From: Gemmatimonadota bacterium
GTDB lineage: Bacteria; Gemmatimonadota; Gemmatimonadetes; Gemmatimonadales; GWC2-71-9
DNA: 64,000 bases
Direction of reading: 5' to 3'
Assembly: GCA_027294455.1 (NCBI GenBank)
Contig: JAPULZ010000204.1
Span: forward strand, 1-64,000
The notes under the pieces were generated by a model. That model was not told the origin of the DNA and did not search any database. It saw only the letters and a program-made list of their open reading frames with translations. Both the position numbers and the translations under genes were made by a program. Position 1 is the stretch's first letter. Every line of letters begins with the position of its first letter. This document shows, piece after piece, positions 25,923 to 34,864 of this stretch.

Positions 25923-25987
25923 GAGTCCGTGTTTCAGTACCCGGTGTCCAGCGGGCTGGCGGGCCGGGAACGACGAACCCTTTCGTT

Positions 25988-26015
25988 GTAGGGGCGAGGC
26001 ATGGCCTCGCCCCCA
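25988..26015. repeat. REP-like hairpin repeat, copy 2
   Basis: GTAGGGGCGAGGC, ATG, GCCTCGCCCC: identical to the copy at 13974 except for the last bases of the 3' arm. It lies between convergent genes (stops at 25922 and 26031), where a hairpin could protect or end both transcripts. Confidence 0.8.
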
Positions 26016-26030
26016 TAACGGCCCACCGCG

Positions 26031-27296
26031 CTACGGATGTGGTCTCTTGTAGACCACCCCGCCCTTCATCACGAACTGCACATCCTCCATCACCCGGATG
26101 TTCTCCAATGGATTCCCCGGGACGGCAATGATATCGGCCAGGAAACCCGGGGCTATCTGCCCCCGGTCGTCAAAACCCAAGAGCTCGGCGGGCGTCAGCG
26201 TCGCCGAGCGGAGCGCGGCCAGGGGGTCCATCCCCCGCTCGACCAGCGCGGCGAATTCACGCGCGTTGTCACCGTGGGGGAAGACCGCCGCGTCGGTTCC
26301 GAAGGCGATGTTCACTCCTTCCCGGATCGCCTTTTCGACACTCGCGATGGCCAGGGGTAACACCGTCTCCGCCTTTGCCCGGATGGAAGCCGGCAGGGCG
26401 TCGAGGTCGATTGCGCCGGCGAGATACGTGGTGGGGACGAGATACGTACCGTGCTCCTTCATCAAGCTGATGGACTCGTCGGTCAACATGGAGCCGTGCT
26501 CGATTGACCTGACACCCGCCCGAACGGCGGTGTTGATGCCCTCGGTGCCGTGGGCGTGGGCCGCGACGTGCGTACCATGCCGCGCCGCCTCCTCGACGAT
26601 GGTCCGCATCTCCTCGAAGGTGAACTGCTGCGCGCCCACCGGCCCCTCGAACGAGAGCACGCCGGCCGTCGCGCAGATCTTGATGAAGCGGGCGCCGTGC
26701 TTGATCTGGTACCGGGCGGCCCGCAACACTCCGCTCGGTCCATCCCCAACGCCGTCCGCGAAGTCGGTTTCGAGGATGCCGGGAGCGAAACCGGTCACGT
26801 CACAGTGTCCGCCCGTGATGCCGAGGCTGTTGGCCCCGGGGAAGATGCGCGGACCTTCGACGAAGTCCTTGTCGATGGCGCGCATCAACGCGATGCCCGC
26901 AAACCCGCTCATGTCGCGCACCGTGGTAAACCCGGCGTACAGCGTCCGCTTCGCGTTTCTCGCGCCGCGGAGCGCGGCATCGGCGTCGGTCTCTCGCGTG
27001 GCCTGGTTGGTCCAATCGCCCTCGATGTCACCGGTCAAATGCGTGTGCAGGTCGGTGAGGCCGGGGACCAGCGTCACGTCACCGAGATCGATCACGTCGG
27101 CCCCATCTGGAACGTTGCCGCCGACGCTCACGATACGATCACCTTCGATGACGACGACCGCGCCGCTCACCACCTGCCCGGACACGACGTCCAACATCCT
27201 GTCTGCACGCACCACCGTCGTCTGTGCGGCCGTGCCCACAGGCAGTGCCATGAAGACCATAACGAAAGTCGCAACCCCAGCTATTCTCTTGGTCAT
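26031..27296 (-). CDS. Secreted amidohydrolase (imidazolonepropionase-like)
   Basis: About 421 residues from ATG 27296, which has TGGAG at 7 bases and a clean signal peptide (KRIAGVATFVMVFMALPVGT). An ATG 12 codons upstream is less likely. Metal ligands: DLHTHLT (HxH), Lys in FIKICATAGV, His in AHAHGTEG and SIEHGSM, Asp in FGTDAAV. The family includes Xaa-Pro or Xaa-Arg dipeptidases and carboxypeptidase-like enzymes acting on dipeptides in the periplasm; which substrate applies cannot be told. It lies 23 bases downstream of the D-aminoacylase gene, so both form one minus-strand operon. Confidence 0.88.
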   Translation of the reverse strand: MTKRIAGVATFVMVFMALPVGTAAQTTVVRADRMLDVVSGQVVSGAVVVIEGDRIVSVGGNVPDGADVIDLGDVTLVPGLTDLHTHLTGDIEGDWTNQATRETDADAALRGARNAKRTLYAGFTTVRDMSGFAGIALMRAIDKDFVEGPRIFPGANSLGITGGHCDVTGFAPGILETDFADGVGDGPSGVLRAARYQIKHGARFIKICATAGVLSFEGPVGAQQFTFEEMRTIVEEAARHGTHVAAHAHGTEGINTAVRAGVRSIEHGSMLTDESISLMKEHGTYLVPTTYLAGAIDLDALPASIRAKAETVLPLAIASVEKAIREGVNIAFGTDAAVFPHGDNAREFAALVERGMDPLAALRSATLTPAELLGFDDRGQIAPGFLADIIAVPGNPLENIRVMEDVQFVMKGGVVYKRPHP

Positions 27297-27319
27297 CGAT
27301 ACTCCACGGTCAGTGGTTT

Positions 27320-28897
27320 TCAGTTTTTCCATTGACGGCGCAACACGCGGCCGTGCAACGCGGCTTCAAACTCGCCTTCATCGATGGCGAGCCGCCCATT
27401 CACGAACAGATACACCAAGCCGTCTGCGAGCTGGTGCGGATCGCTGTACGTGGCGTTGTCCGCGACCCGCTCGAGGTCGAAGACGACGACGTCGGCGAAT
27501 GCACCTTCGCGCAACACGCCTCGATCCGCCATACCGAACACGGACGCCGGCAGCGAGGTCATCGTCCGCACGGCATCCGCCAGCGACAGCACGCCTTCGT
27601 CGCGAACGTACTTTCTGATCTTGCGGGGAAACGTCCCGTAGTACCGCGGGTGCGGCACGCCACGACCCATCTCGGTGAGCCCGCCGTCGGACGCCGTGAT
27701 CGTCCACGGCTGCCGCATCAGCGTCCGGATGTCCGCCTCTTCCATATTAAAGGAAACGAGGGTGGCGCCGCCGGCATCGAGGAGCTGGAGGGTCAGATCC
27801 GCCGGGTGGACGCTCCGCTCCTCGGCCACGGCTTGCAGGGTCTTTCCCTCAATGGCAGGGTCCGGCGCGTGGCGGCTGATCTGAAGCCGGCCGGCGCCGC
27901 CGCGGCGGTCGAGGTTCTCCAACACGCCCTCACGCATGCGGGCCCGCTCGCTCGGGTCACGCAAGCGATCCCGCAAGGCCTGCCGGCCGTCGGCCTGAGC
28001 CCACCTCGGGATGAGCGCCCCACCGATGCTCGTACCCGACGCCTCGTACGGATACTGATCCGCGAAGACGCTGACCCCAGCAGCTCGGGCACCCTCGATC
28101 CGCCGCACCAGGGCCTCGGAGAATCCCCACACCCGGGGACCGAGGGCCTTGATGTGGGTGACGATGCCGGGCAGCCCCGCTTCGCGGGCGATACGGATGA
28201 CCTCGTCCACCGCCACTACGAGCCCCACGTTGTAGTCGGCCTCGTCGCGAATGTGGCTCTGGTACACACCCGAGTATCGGGCGGCCACCTTGGCCAAGGC
28301 GATGACCTCTTCCGTTTCGGAATAGCTTCCGGGCGCGTAGTACAATCCGCTGGACAGGCCGAACCCACCGGCCTCCATCCCACGACCGACCAGGTCCTTC
28401 ATGCGGTTGAGCTCCGCCACGGTGGGCGCCCGATCGGCCATCCCCACCACCTCCCGGCGAATCGAGCCGTGGGGCACGAGCTGGGCCACGTTGACCCCCA
28501 GCCCGTGCTCCAACAACCGAGCGCGCTGGGCCACGAGGTCGATGGGGCCGCCGCCGTCGGGATTCACCACCACCGTGGTGATGCCCTGGGCCAAGAGGGG
28601 CCGTCCGTGGCTCAAGCTCGCCGAGGCCAGGCCGCCCCCGGCATGGGAATGGGTATCGATGAAACCGGGGGCCACGTAGAGTCCCGTCCCGTCGATCACC
28701 CGCCGGGCGGTGGCCTCCGGCAAGAGGCCCACGGCCGCGATCCGGTCGCCGGTGATGGCGACACTCGCCACCCGCCAGGGATTGCCGGAGCCATCCAGCA
28801 GCCGGGCTCCGCGGATCAGCACGTCGTATTGGGCCTGGGCCCCGCCCGCCACAGCCAACGAGAGGACCAAAACCGCCGCCATTCTGGGTAGATTCAT
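27320..28897 (-). CDS. N-acyl-D-amino-acid deacylase family amidohydrolase, secreted
   Basis: 525 residues from ATG 28897. The frame stays open far upstream, but the start gives a clear signal peptide (RMAAVLVLSLAVAGGAQA). Metal and active-site motifs: GFIDTHSHAG, SHIRDEADYN, THIKALGP, ASDGG and HPRYYGTFPR, as in D-aminoacylases. It would hydrolyse N-acyl-D-amino acids or related N-blocked dipeptides in the periplasm. It is the first gene of a two-gene operon and diverges from the adaptor gene at 29228. Confidence 0.9.
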   Translation of the reverse strand: MNLPRMAAVLVLSLAVAGGAQAQYDVLIRGARLLDGSGNPWRVASVAITGDRIAAVGLLPEATARRVIDGTGLYVAPGFIDTHSHAGGGLASASLSHGRPLLAQGITTVVVNPDGGGPIDLVAQRARLLEHGLGVNVAQLVPHGSIRREVVGMADRAPTVAELNRMKDLVGRGMEAGGFGLSSGLYYAPGSYSETEEVIALAKVAARYSGVYQSHIRDEADYNVGLVVAVDEVIRIAREAGLPGIVTHIKALGPRVWGFSEALVRRIEGARAAGVSVFADQYPYEASGTSIGGALIPRWAQADGRQALRDRLRDPSERARMREGVLENLDRRGGAGRLQISRHAPDPAIEGKTLQAVAEERSVHPADLTLQLLDAGGATLVSFNMEEADIRTLMRQPWTITASDGGLTEMGRGVPHPRYYGTFPRKIRKYVRDEGVLSLADAVRTMTSLPASVFGMADRGVLREGAFADVVVFDLERVADNATYSDPHQLADGLVYLFVNGRLAIDEGEFEAALHGRVLRRQWKN

Positions 28898-29227
28898 CGC
28901 TCGTTCCGCCGCCCGGGATTGTGGTGGTAGAGGACACGGAATCTGCAGCGCGGGGTAGGATATGGGGAGCGGCACCGGGCCGGCAGCGACACTTTCGCCG
29001 GCCCGCCCCCGTAGGATGGGGTAGCCGGGATCGGGACTCGGGCTTGTCCGCTCGTGGGACCCCGATCCCACAACCGGAATCGGAATCGGCCCTCCGACAG
29101 CGATTCTGGAAGCCGGTAACTCAATGTAGTTCAAGCATTTAATCGATCGGCGCGAATTCGGCACGGTCTCTGCACTAGCCTCCATGCAGAGCACAACCGC
29201 TTCCACGTCAATACCAGAGGAACGGAA
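28898..29227. promoter_or_regulatory. Divergent intergenic region with three inverted repeats
   Basis: 330 bases between divergent genes. It holds GGGCCGGC/GCCGGCCC (28977-28984, 28997-29004), GGGATCGGG/CCCGATCCC (29027-29035, 29061-29069) and CTCTGCA/TGCAGAG (29168-29174, 29185-29191). None has a T-run. The AT-rich patch near 29120-29145 may hold the rightward promoter. No gene is seen. Confidence 0.5.
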
Positions 29228-30475
29228 ATGGACATCCCTCGCGAGAAGAAAAGAAGCCCAAAGAAATACATTCTGGGCGGGGTAGCCGCGGCGGGTGTGG
29301 TCGTCACGACGGTCGGGTTGTCTCAGCTCAAACCCGCGGCGCCGTCCGTGGACCGAGCCGCCATCTGGATGGGGCAGGTCGTGCGGGGCGAATTGGTCCG
29401 GCAGGTTCGGGGGCCGGGCACCCTGGTTCCCGAGCAGATGCGTTTCGTCTCGGCGCTGAGCTCCGGACGAGTGGAAGAGAAGCTCCACTTCCCCGGCGAC
29501 ACCATCTTGGCCGGAACCGTGATTCTCCGGATGAGCAATCCGGACATCGAACTCCTGTACCTGACGGCCGAGCAGAACCTGACTCGGGCCCAGGCCAACC
29601 TCATCAGTCTGAAATCGAACCTGACCAACGGCCGGTTGGCGCAGGAAGGCGCCGTCGTCACCACCAAGACGCAATATCTCGCCGCCCAGCGTGCCATCGC
29701 GCAGAACGAACGGCTCGAGGCGGAGAACCTGATCTCGGAAACCGATCTGCAGGCCTCCCGCGAGCTGGCCTTCGAACTCGAGACCCGGTTGGCCATCGAG
29801 GAGAACCGGCTGGAGGTCATGACCCAGTCGATGCAGGAGCAGCTGGACGTGGAAGAGCTCCAGATCGAGCGCCTGCGTCAGATGCGGAACTTCCAACAGA
29901 ATCGCTTGGCCCAGATGGACATCACGGCGGGCGTCGCCGGAGTGATCCGCGACCTGCCACTGGAAGAGGGTCAGTGGGTGAACGCCGGTCAGCAGCTGGC
30001 CACCGTGGTAAAACCCGGCCGCCTACGGGCCGATCTACGGATCCCCGAGACCCAGGTCCAAGACGTCGTGGTCGGGCAGTTTGCCTTCATCGACACCCGA
30101 ACGGACACGATTCCAGGTCGCGTACAGCACATCGATCCGGCCGCCGTGAACGGGACGGTGCGGGTGGAGGTGCGGCTGGAGGTGGACCGGCTGCCGGCCA
30201 GCGCCCGGCCCGATCTCAGCATCGACGGAACGATCGAGATCGCGCGCTTGAGCGACGTGCTCCACATGGGCCGTCCGGCCTTCGGCTCGGCCCGGCAGAA
30301 GGTGGGCATCTTCCGCCTGGTCCCCGGCACCAGCGAAGCCACCAGGGTGACGGTGCAGCTCGGTGTCAGCTCCGTCAACGAAGTGGAAGTCCAAAGTGGT
30401 TTGGTAGAAGGTGATTCGGTGGTGCTCTCGGACATGGCCCGCTGGGACGCGTTCGATCGGGTCCGCCTGCGGTAA
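29228..30475 (+). CDS. HlyD/MacA-family periplasmic adaptor of an ABC exporter
   Basis: 415 residues. A single N-terminal membrane helix (about 13-32, KKYILGGVAAAGVVVTTVGL) anchors it in the inner membrane. The lipoyl half-motifs surround a long coiled coil (about 115-230, rich in Gln, Glu and Leu). Beta-barrel and membrane-proximal domains follow (ADLRIPETQVQDVVVGQFAF). It should link the permease at 32429 to an outer-membrane channel, though no TolC is in this cluster. It heads the operon-like series adaptor, ATPase, ATPase, permease. Confidence 0.85.
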   Translation: MDIPREKKRSPKKYILGGVAAAGVVVTTVGLSQLKPAAPSVDRAAIWMGQVVRGELVRQVRGPGTLVPEQMRFVSALSSGRVEEKLHFPGDTILAGTVILRMSNPDIELLYLTAEQNLTRAQANLISLKSNLTNGRLAQEGAVVTTKTQYLAAQRAIAQNERLEAENLISETDLQASRELAFELETRLAIEENRLEVMTQSMQEQLDVEELQIERLRQMRNFQQNRLAQMDITAGVAGVIRDLPLEEGQWVNAGQQLATVVKPGRLRADLRIPETQVQDVVVGQFAFIDTRTDTIPGRVQHIDPAAVNGTVRVEVRLEVDRLPASARPDLSIDGTIEIARLSDVLHMGRPAFGSARQKVGIFRLVPGTSEATRVTVQLGVSSVNEVEVQSGLVEGDSVVLSDMARWDAFDRVRLR

Positions 30476-30553
30476 CAGTACTAATCTGAAACCTTTCGGA
30501 CATGGGGACGTACTGAAGAGCACAGATATCTTAGGGTTTGCGGCGTGTTGCCA

Positions 30554-30573
30554 ACCCTGCCGCCAGGCAGGGT
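30554..30573. repeat. Hairpin between adaptor and first ATPase gene
   Basis: ACCCTGCC, loop GCCA, GGCAGGGT: an 8-bp perfect stem in the 253-base gap. It has no T-run, so it is more likely an mRNA-processing or stability element than a terminator. The rest of the gap holds no gene. Confidence 0.5.
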
Positions 30574-30728
30574 CTCGCCGGAGGGGACGAGTCGGGTCCA
30601 CGCATTTGCCCGAGGCCGCACGCCGCACCCTCTCTCTTTTTCGCAGTGTCTTAACGAGTAGCAGTCATCACCTGAGCCTGGCAGCGCTGGCCGGCTCGAA
30701 CGTCTAGTAAAGGAATGAGGTCGTCTCT

Positions 30729-31433
30729 ATGGATGCTTCCGCAAAACCACTAATCGAGCTCGAAGGCATCAAGAAGGTCTTCCTGACCGAGGAGGTCGAG
30801 ACACACGCGCTGTCCGGGATTCATCTGAGCATTCAGCCCGGCGAGTTCGTGGCCATCTCCGGACCGTCGGGCTGCGGCAAGACTACGCTCTTGTCGATCC
30901 TCGGGTTGCTGGACTCGCCCACCGAGGGCAATTACCTCCTGGACGGGGAGCCGGCCATGGGGCTGACCGCGTCCCAGCGTGCGTACATCCGCAACCGCCA
31001 GATCGGCTTCATTTTCCAGGCGTTCAACCTGATCGGCGACCTCACGGTGTACGAGAACGTCGAGCTGCCCCTGACGTATCGCGGCATGCCGAGCGCCGAG
31101 CGCAAGAAGCGGGTGCACGACGCCCTCGAGAAGGTGGGCATGGCGCACCGGATCAAGCACTATCCGGCGCAGCTCTCCGGTGGTCAACAGCAGCGCGTCG
31201 CGGTGGCCCGCGCTGTCTCCGGCGACCCCCTGCTGCTGCTGGCCGACGAGCCGACGGGCAACCTCGACTCGACGAACGGCGAGGCCGTCATGGATCTGCT
31301 GCGGGAACTGCACCAGGAAGGTGCGACCATCGTCATGGTCACCCACGATCCGCGGTACGAGCACTGTGCCGAACGGTCCATCCATCTTTTCGACGGCCGG
31401 GTCGTCGAAGAGAACGCCGGCGCTCCCCAATAA
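30729..31433 (+). CDS. MacB-type ABC ATPase, canonical
   Basis: 234 residues. Walker A GPSGCGKTT, Q-loop FIFQAFNL, signature LSGGQQQRVAVARA, Walker [12 protein letters not shown]-loop GNLDST and H-loop VTHD are all intact. It is the LolD/MacB-type ATPase expected to drive the FtsX-like permease at 32429. A terminator at 31458 follows, so its level may be set separately from that of the second ATPase. Confidence 0.92.
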   Translation: MDASAKPLIELEGIKKVFLTEEVETHALSGIHLSIQPGEFVAISGPSGCGKTTLLSILGLLDSPTEGNYLLDGEPAMGLTASQRAYIRNRQIGFIFQAFNLIGDLTVYENVELPLTYRGMPSAERKKRVHDALEKVGMAHRIKHYPAQLSGGQQQRVAVARAVSGDPLLLLADEPTGNLDSTNGEAVMDLLRELHQEGATIVMVTHDPRYEHCAERSIHLFDGRVVEENAGAPQ

Positions 31434-31457
31434 CTGGCAGCACCGGCCCGAGCACGG

Positions 31458-31488
31458 CGGCGCCCTCCAGGCAGGGGGGCGCCGTTTT
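31458..31488 (+). terminator. Intrinsic terminator between the two ATPase genes
   Basis: CGGCGCCCTCC (31458-31468) pairs with GGGGGCGCCG plus one G (31474-31484): 11 bp with one G-T pair, loop AGGCA, then TTTT (31485-31488). The T-run is short, so read-through is likely. Confidence 0.65.
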
Positions 31489-31610
31489 GGTTGGCACGGG
31501 GCTCGGTCGCAATCCGCGATCCCCCGCAGTATGTTTTCTGCCTACCGTCGGTAGCGCCGGTCTCCGGCGCCGCGACTTCGGACTCCACGCGACCGCCAAA
31601 GGTCTCATCG

Positions 31611-32282
31611 ATGATCAAGCTGAGAAATCTCGAGAAATTTTACGAGTCCGGCGCCGGCCGGACCTATGTGTTGCGCCAGATCAACGTGGAAGTCGCCGAA
31701 GGCGAATTCGTCACCATCATGGGCCCGTCCGGTGCGGGCAAGACCACGTTGATGAGTATTCTGGGCATGCTGGACGGATCGTGGAACGGCGAATACTGGC
31801 TGTACGATAATCCGGTGCACGAACTCAAGACGAAACACCGCAACGAGCTCCACAAGCGATACATCGGTTTCGTATTCCAGCAATACCACCTGCTCGACAA
31901 TTTGACCGTCTACGAAAACCTCGACATCCCCCTCTCCTACCGGAACGTCAAACGATCCGAGCGCGCGGCCATCGTGGCCGATTCGTTGGACCGATTCCAT
32001 ATCGTGGGTAAGAAAGACCTGTATCCGAGCCAGCTGTCCGGCGGCCAGCAGCAGCTCGTGGCAGTCGCGCGTGCCATCATTGCGGATCCCAAGCTCATTC
32101 TCGCGGACGAGCCCACGGGCAATCTGCACACGACACAGGGCCGCGAGATCATGGGCCTGTTCAAGCGGTTGAATGCGGAAGGTACGACGATCATCCAGGT
32201 GACGCACTCCGAGGCGAATGCGGCTTACGGCGATCGCATCATCGACTTGTTGGATGGCTGGGTGGTCGAAAAGGAAGAATAG
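31611..32282 (+). CDS. MacB-type ABC ATPase with altered motifs
   Basis: 223 residues from ATG 31611 (AAAGG upstream); a GTG-type start about 40 codons earlier would add an unrelated leader. Walker A GPSGAGKTT and Walker B LILADEPTG are intact. The signature helix reads SGGQQQLVAVARA, with Leu for the usual Arg, and the D-loop reads GNLHTT, with His for Asp. The H-loop is VTHSE. Together with the canonical ATPase at 30729 it may form a heterodimer with one good and one weak site. It is followed closely by the single permease gene. Confidence 0.87.
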   Translation: MIKLRNLEKFYESGAGRTYVLRQINVEVAEGEFVTIMGPSGAGKTTLMSILGMLDGSWNGEYWLYDNPVHELKTKHRNELHKRYIGFVFQQYHLLDNLTVYENLDIPLSYRNVKRSERAAIVADSLDRFHIVGKKDLYPSQLSGGQQQLVAVARAIIADPKLILADEPTGNLHTTQGREIMGLFKRLNAEGTTIIQVTHSEANAAYGDRIIDLLDGWVVEKEE

Positions 32283-32428
32283 ACGGTTCCCTTTCGCTCG
32301 AGCTGTGCCCTCCGGAAGATCCGGCCTACCGAGCGGTGGAAACCCGCGTCGTCATTACGATGCGCGGACTTGGACGGAATGTATTGGTGGAACGATTCAC
32401 CGCACACGGAGGCTGCCATACGCCGCTG

Positions 32429-33673
32429 ATGCTGAAGCTCACATCCCTGCCGTCCATCATCGTCGGGATGCAAACGCTGCGGGTCAATCCACTCCGGACG
32501 ATGCTATCCACGCTGGGCATCATCATCGGCGTGGCGTCCCTGGTAGCCATCTTGGCGCTGGGCGACGGGTTGGAGCAGTTCTCACGGGAGCAGATCGAGT
32601 TCACCACCGATCTGCAGACCGTGATCATCACCACGCGCACGACCGAGCGCCTCAACGGTGTCATCGTGCGGCGGTCCGACTACGCCGTGCTGACGCGCGA
32701 GCACGCCGAGGCGCTCCGCGCGGAGCTGTCCGACATGGCGACCACCATGTTGACCCTGCGGGGCAGCGCGCCCGTGCGTCTCCCCGGAGACACCGTCCGC
32801 TATGCTGCGCTCATCGCGGGCACGCTGGCCAACGTACCGGATTTTCTCGAATTCACCATGGAGGAGGGCCGCTTCTTTGGGCGCGACGAGGTGCAGGGAG
32901 ACCGGCCGGTGGTAGTGCTCTCCAATCGATTGGCGGCGGCGCTCGCGGCCGACGGTGAGGGCGGACCCCTGCCCGGATCCACCATCGTCATCCGGGAGCG
33001 GTCCTATGAGATCATCGGAATCCTCGAGCAGGCAGGCAACGCGGAGACACCCATCGCCTACGTGCCGGTGACCGGTGCGGCCGCGCTGCTCGCGCAGGAT
33101 CCGCCGCGGACGCCGACGCTCATGGTCAAGGCCCGTCACATCGAGGACGTGCAGGCCGTTGAAGAACGCGCCAGGGCTTGGCTCGACGAGCATGTGGGAA
33201 CCGCCGACGACCATTTCACCATTGCCACCTCGACCGGCCGGCTCGCGCAGGCGCAGCAGGGCATCCTTGTATTCAAGCTGGTGATGGGCGCCATCACGGG
33301 CATCGCCATTCTGGTGGGCGGCATCGGCGTCATGAACGTGCTCCTCGCCTCGGTGACGGAGCGAACCCGCGAAATCGGGATCCGCAAATCCACCGGTGCC
33401 AGCCGACGGGATATCCTCGTGCAGTTTCTCGCCGAGTCGGTGGCGATCTCCGGTGTCGGCAGCGGGATTGGTGTGATCACGGGATTGACCGGCGCCTTCG
33501 TGATCACCGCCGTCATCCGCCAGATCACCGAAGCTCCCGTGTACGCGGCGTTCACGTGGGGCACGGTGTTTGTTGCCGGCATCGTCGCAGTGTTTGTGGG
33601 AATTGTCTTCGGAACCTACCCGGCCCGCCGGGCCGCGAAGCTATCACCCATCGAAGCTATCCGTCACGAGTAG
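32429..33673 (+). CDS. MacB-like ABC permease (single FtsX unit)
   Basis: About 414 residues from ATG 32429, where the sequence begins like other MacB permeases (MLKLTSLPSIIVGMQTLRVN). Earlier in-frame starts at 32336 and 32360 have no good ribosome site. One helix near 25-50 (TLGIIIGVASLVAILALGDG) is followed by a periplasmic domain of about 200 residues and an FtsX domain with three helices (TREIGIRKSTGASRRDI, ending FGTYPARRAAKLSPIEAIRHE). It needs the separate ATPases encoded just upstream. Its end overlaps the convergent zinc-ribbon gene by 17 bases. Confidence 0.85.
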   Translation: MLKLTSLPSIIVGMQTLRVNPLRTMLSTLGIIIGVASLVAILALGDGLEQFSREQIEFTTDLQTVIITTRTTERLNGVIVRRSDYAVLTREHAEALRAELSDMATTMLTLRGSAPVRLPGDTVRYAALIAGTLANVPDFLEFTMEEGRFFGRDEVQGDRPVVVLSNRLAAALAADGEGGPLPGSTIVIRERSYEIIGILEQAGNAETPIAYVPVTGAAALLAQDPPRTPTLMVKARHIEDVQAVEERARAWLDEHVGTADDHFTIATSTGRLAQAQQGILVFKLVMGAITGIAILVGGIGVMNVLLASVTERTREIGIRKSTGASRRDILVQFLAESVAISGVGSGIGVITGLTGAFVITAVIRQITEAPVYAAFTWGTVFVAGIVAVFVGIVFGTYPARRAAKLSPIEAIRHE

Positions 33674-34667
33674 CCTGCACGGCTCGCCTGTGCCGCGCGA
33701 TCAGCTCCTCGTCCTTCTGGGGCACGAGCAGGTTGTCGGCGATGCCGGCAATTTCCTCTGCTTCCCGCCAGGCCGCCTCGAGGATGGCAAGTTCCCCTTC
33801 CAGCGCCCGCCGCTCCTGCTCCTCGTGCAGGGCCATCTCGACGGCGAGCTTAGCGGGTTTCGGAAGCTGCCGCAGCGCGCTCCGCTTGCTTTGCGCCCGC
33901 GGTGCTTTGGGCGCCGCCGCGATCTTGCTCAAGGTGTCGGCCAGATAGCGATCCGGATGTCCCGCTGCCTCGATGCGCTGCACGGCGCGTTGCACGACGT
34001 CCTTGCTGCCTCCAAAACTGTTCAGCTTGGGCATCAAGATACCGGCGACTCGCATTGCTTCCTCTCCGTCGAACGTCTCTTTGCCCTTGTTGTGCTTTAC
34101 GCTCAGTTTCCACCCGTGCTCGTCGGAGGGCTGGATCTTGGCGTGGGGTAGGTGGACGTGCCGGATGACCAGCTTGCGGCCGTCGGCGGTCTTGAGCTTG
34201 GCGGCCGTACGCTGGTTCATGAGATTGCCGATGTGCGGGAAGAACACCGCACCCACACCGGCGGCCGCCATGCCGGCCACTACGGCACCGACCCCCACGG
34301 TAGCAGCCGCCGCATAGATGATCGCCCGCTTGCGGCGCTGGCCGAACTGGTCGCCGTATCTCCAAGCGGCAAACTCCGGTCGCAGCGGGTTGCCGAGTCG
34401 AACGAGCTCGAGTCCTTCGGGAAGCTTCGCGAATCCGATGTTGTCGGTGGATAGGCGAATGCGCGTGGACGCGAACTGCCGCTCGCATTCCTCGATGGCC
34501 TCCCACCGCTCCTCCATGGGCGTGAGATTCCAGCGCTCGCATTTGCGACACACCACCCACAGCCGACCCTTCGCCGCATCGAACGCCAACCGCCGGCCGA
34601 GCGGAAAAGCCTCGATGAGCTCGTTGGCACCCAACGGGTGCGTGCAAAAAATGCAGGTGGAATACAT
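33657..34667 (-). CDS. Zinc-ribbon membrane protein of unknown function
   Basis: 336 residues. The N-terminal 50 residues form a zinc ribbon: CIFC, then CRKC about 33 residues on, with the strongly conserved-looking core LGRRLAFDAAKGRLWVVC between. A long helix (NLTPMEERWEAIEECERQFAS) follows. One or two membrane helices lie near 112-145 (AIIYAAAATVGVGAVVAGMA). The C-terminal half is basic, then Glu-rich helices. I know of similar unnamed proteins in these phyla but no function. It diverges from the START gene at 34865. Confidence 0.6.
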   Translation of the reverse strand: MYSTCIFCTHPLGANELIEAFPLGRRLAFDAAKGRLWVVCRKCERWNLTPMEERWEAIEECERQFASTRIRLSTDNIGFAKLPEGLELVRLGNPLRPEFAAWRYGDQFGQRRKRAIIYAAAATVGVGAVVAGMAAAGVGAVFFPHIGNLMNQRTAAKLKTADGRKLVIRHVHLPHAKIQPSDEHGWKLSVKHNKGKETFDGEEAMRVAGILMPKLNSFGGSKDVVQRAVQRIEAAGHPDRYLADTLSKIAAAPKAPRAQSKRSALRQLPKPAKLAVEMALHEEQERRALEGELAILEAAWREAEEIAGIADNLLVPQKDEELIARHRRAVQATRDG

Positions 34668-34864
34668 GTATCGAAATCAGCCTCCGCGTACTATCGAGGG
34701 CAAGACACATCCGGCGAGCGGTCAATCACGCCGGCCGAACGGTCGCGGGAGTGCGTCGCGTCGGGGCTCTCCTTGCCCCGGGCTGCTCCCAATGCGAACG
34801 TTGCGGCCCGGTGGCCAGCGTCGAGTTGCCGGCAACCTACGACCCGTTGAGCTGAGGCACGGAC

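Noticed and set aside
28898-29896. Upstream extension of the D-aminoacylase frame
   Set aside because: The extension overlaps the adaptor gene on the other strand and lacks any domain; a signal peptide begins at 28897.
31484-31500. Sigma-54 type -24/-12 promoter at TTGGCACGGGG
   Set aside because: The -12 element TTGC is missing at the right distance.
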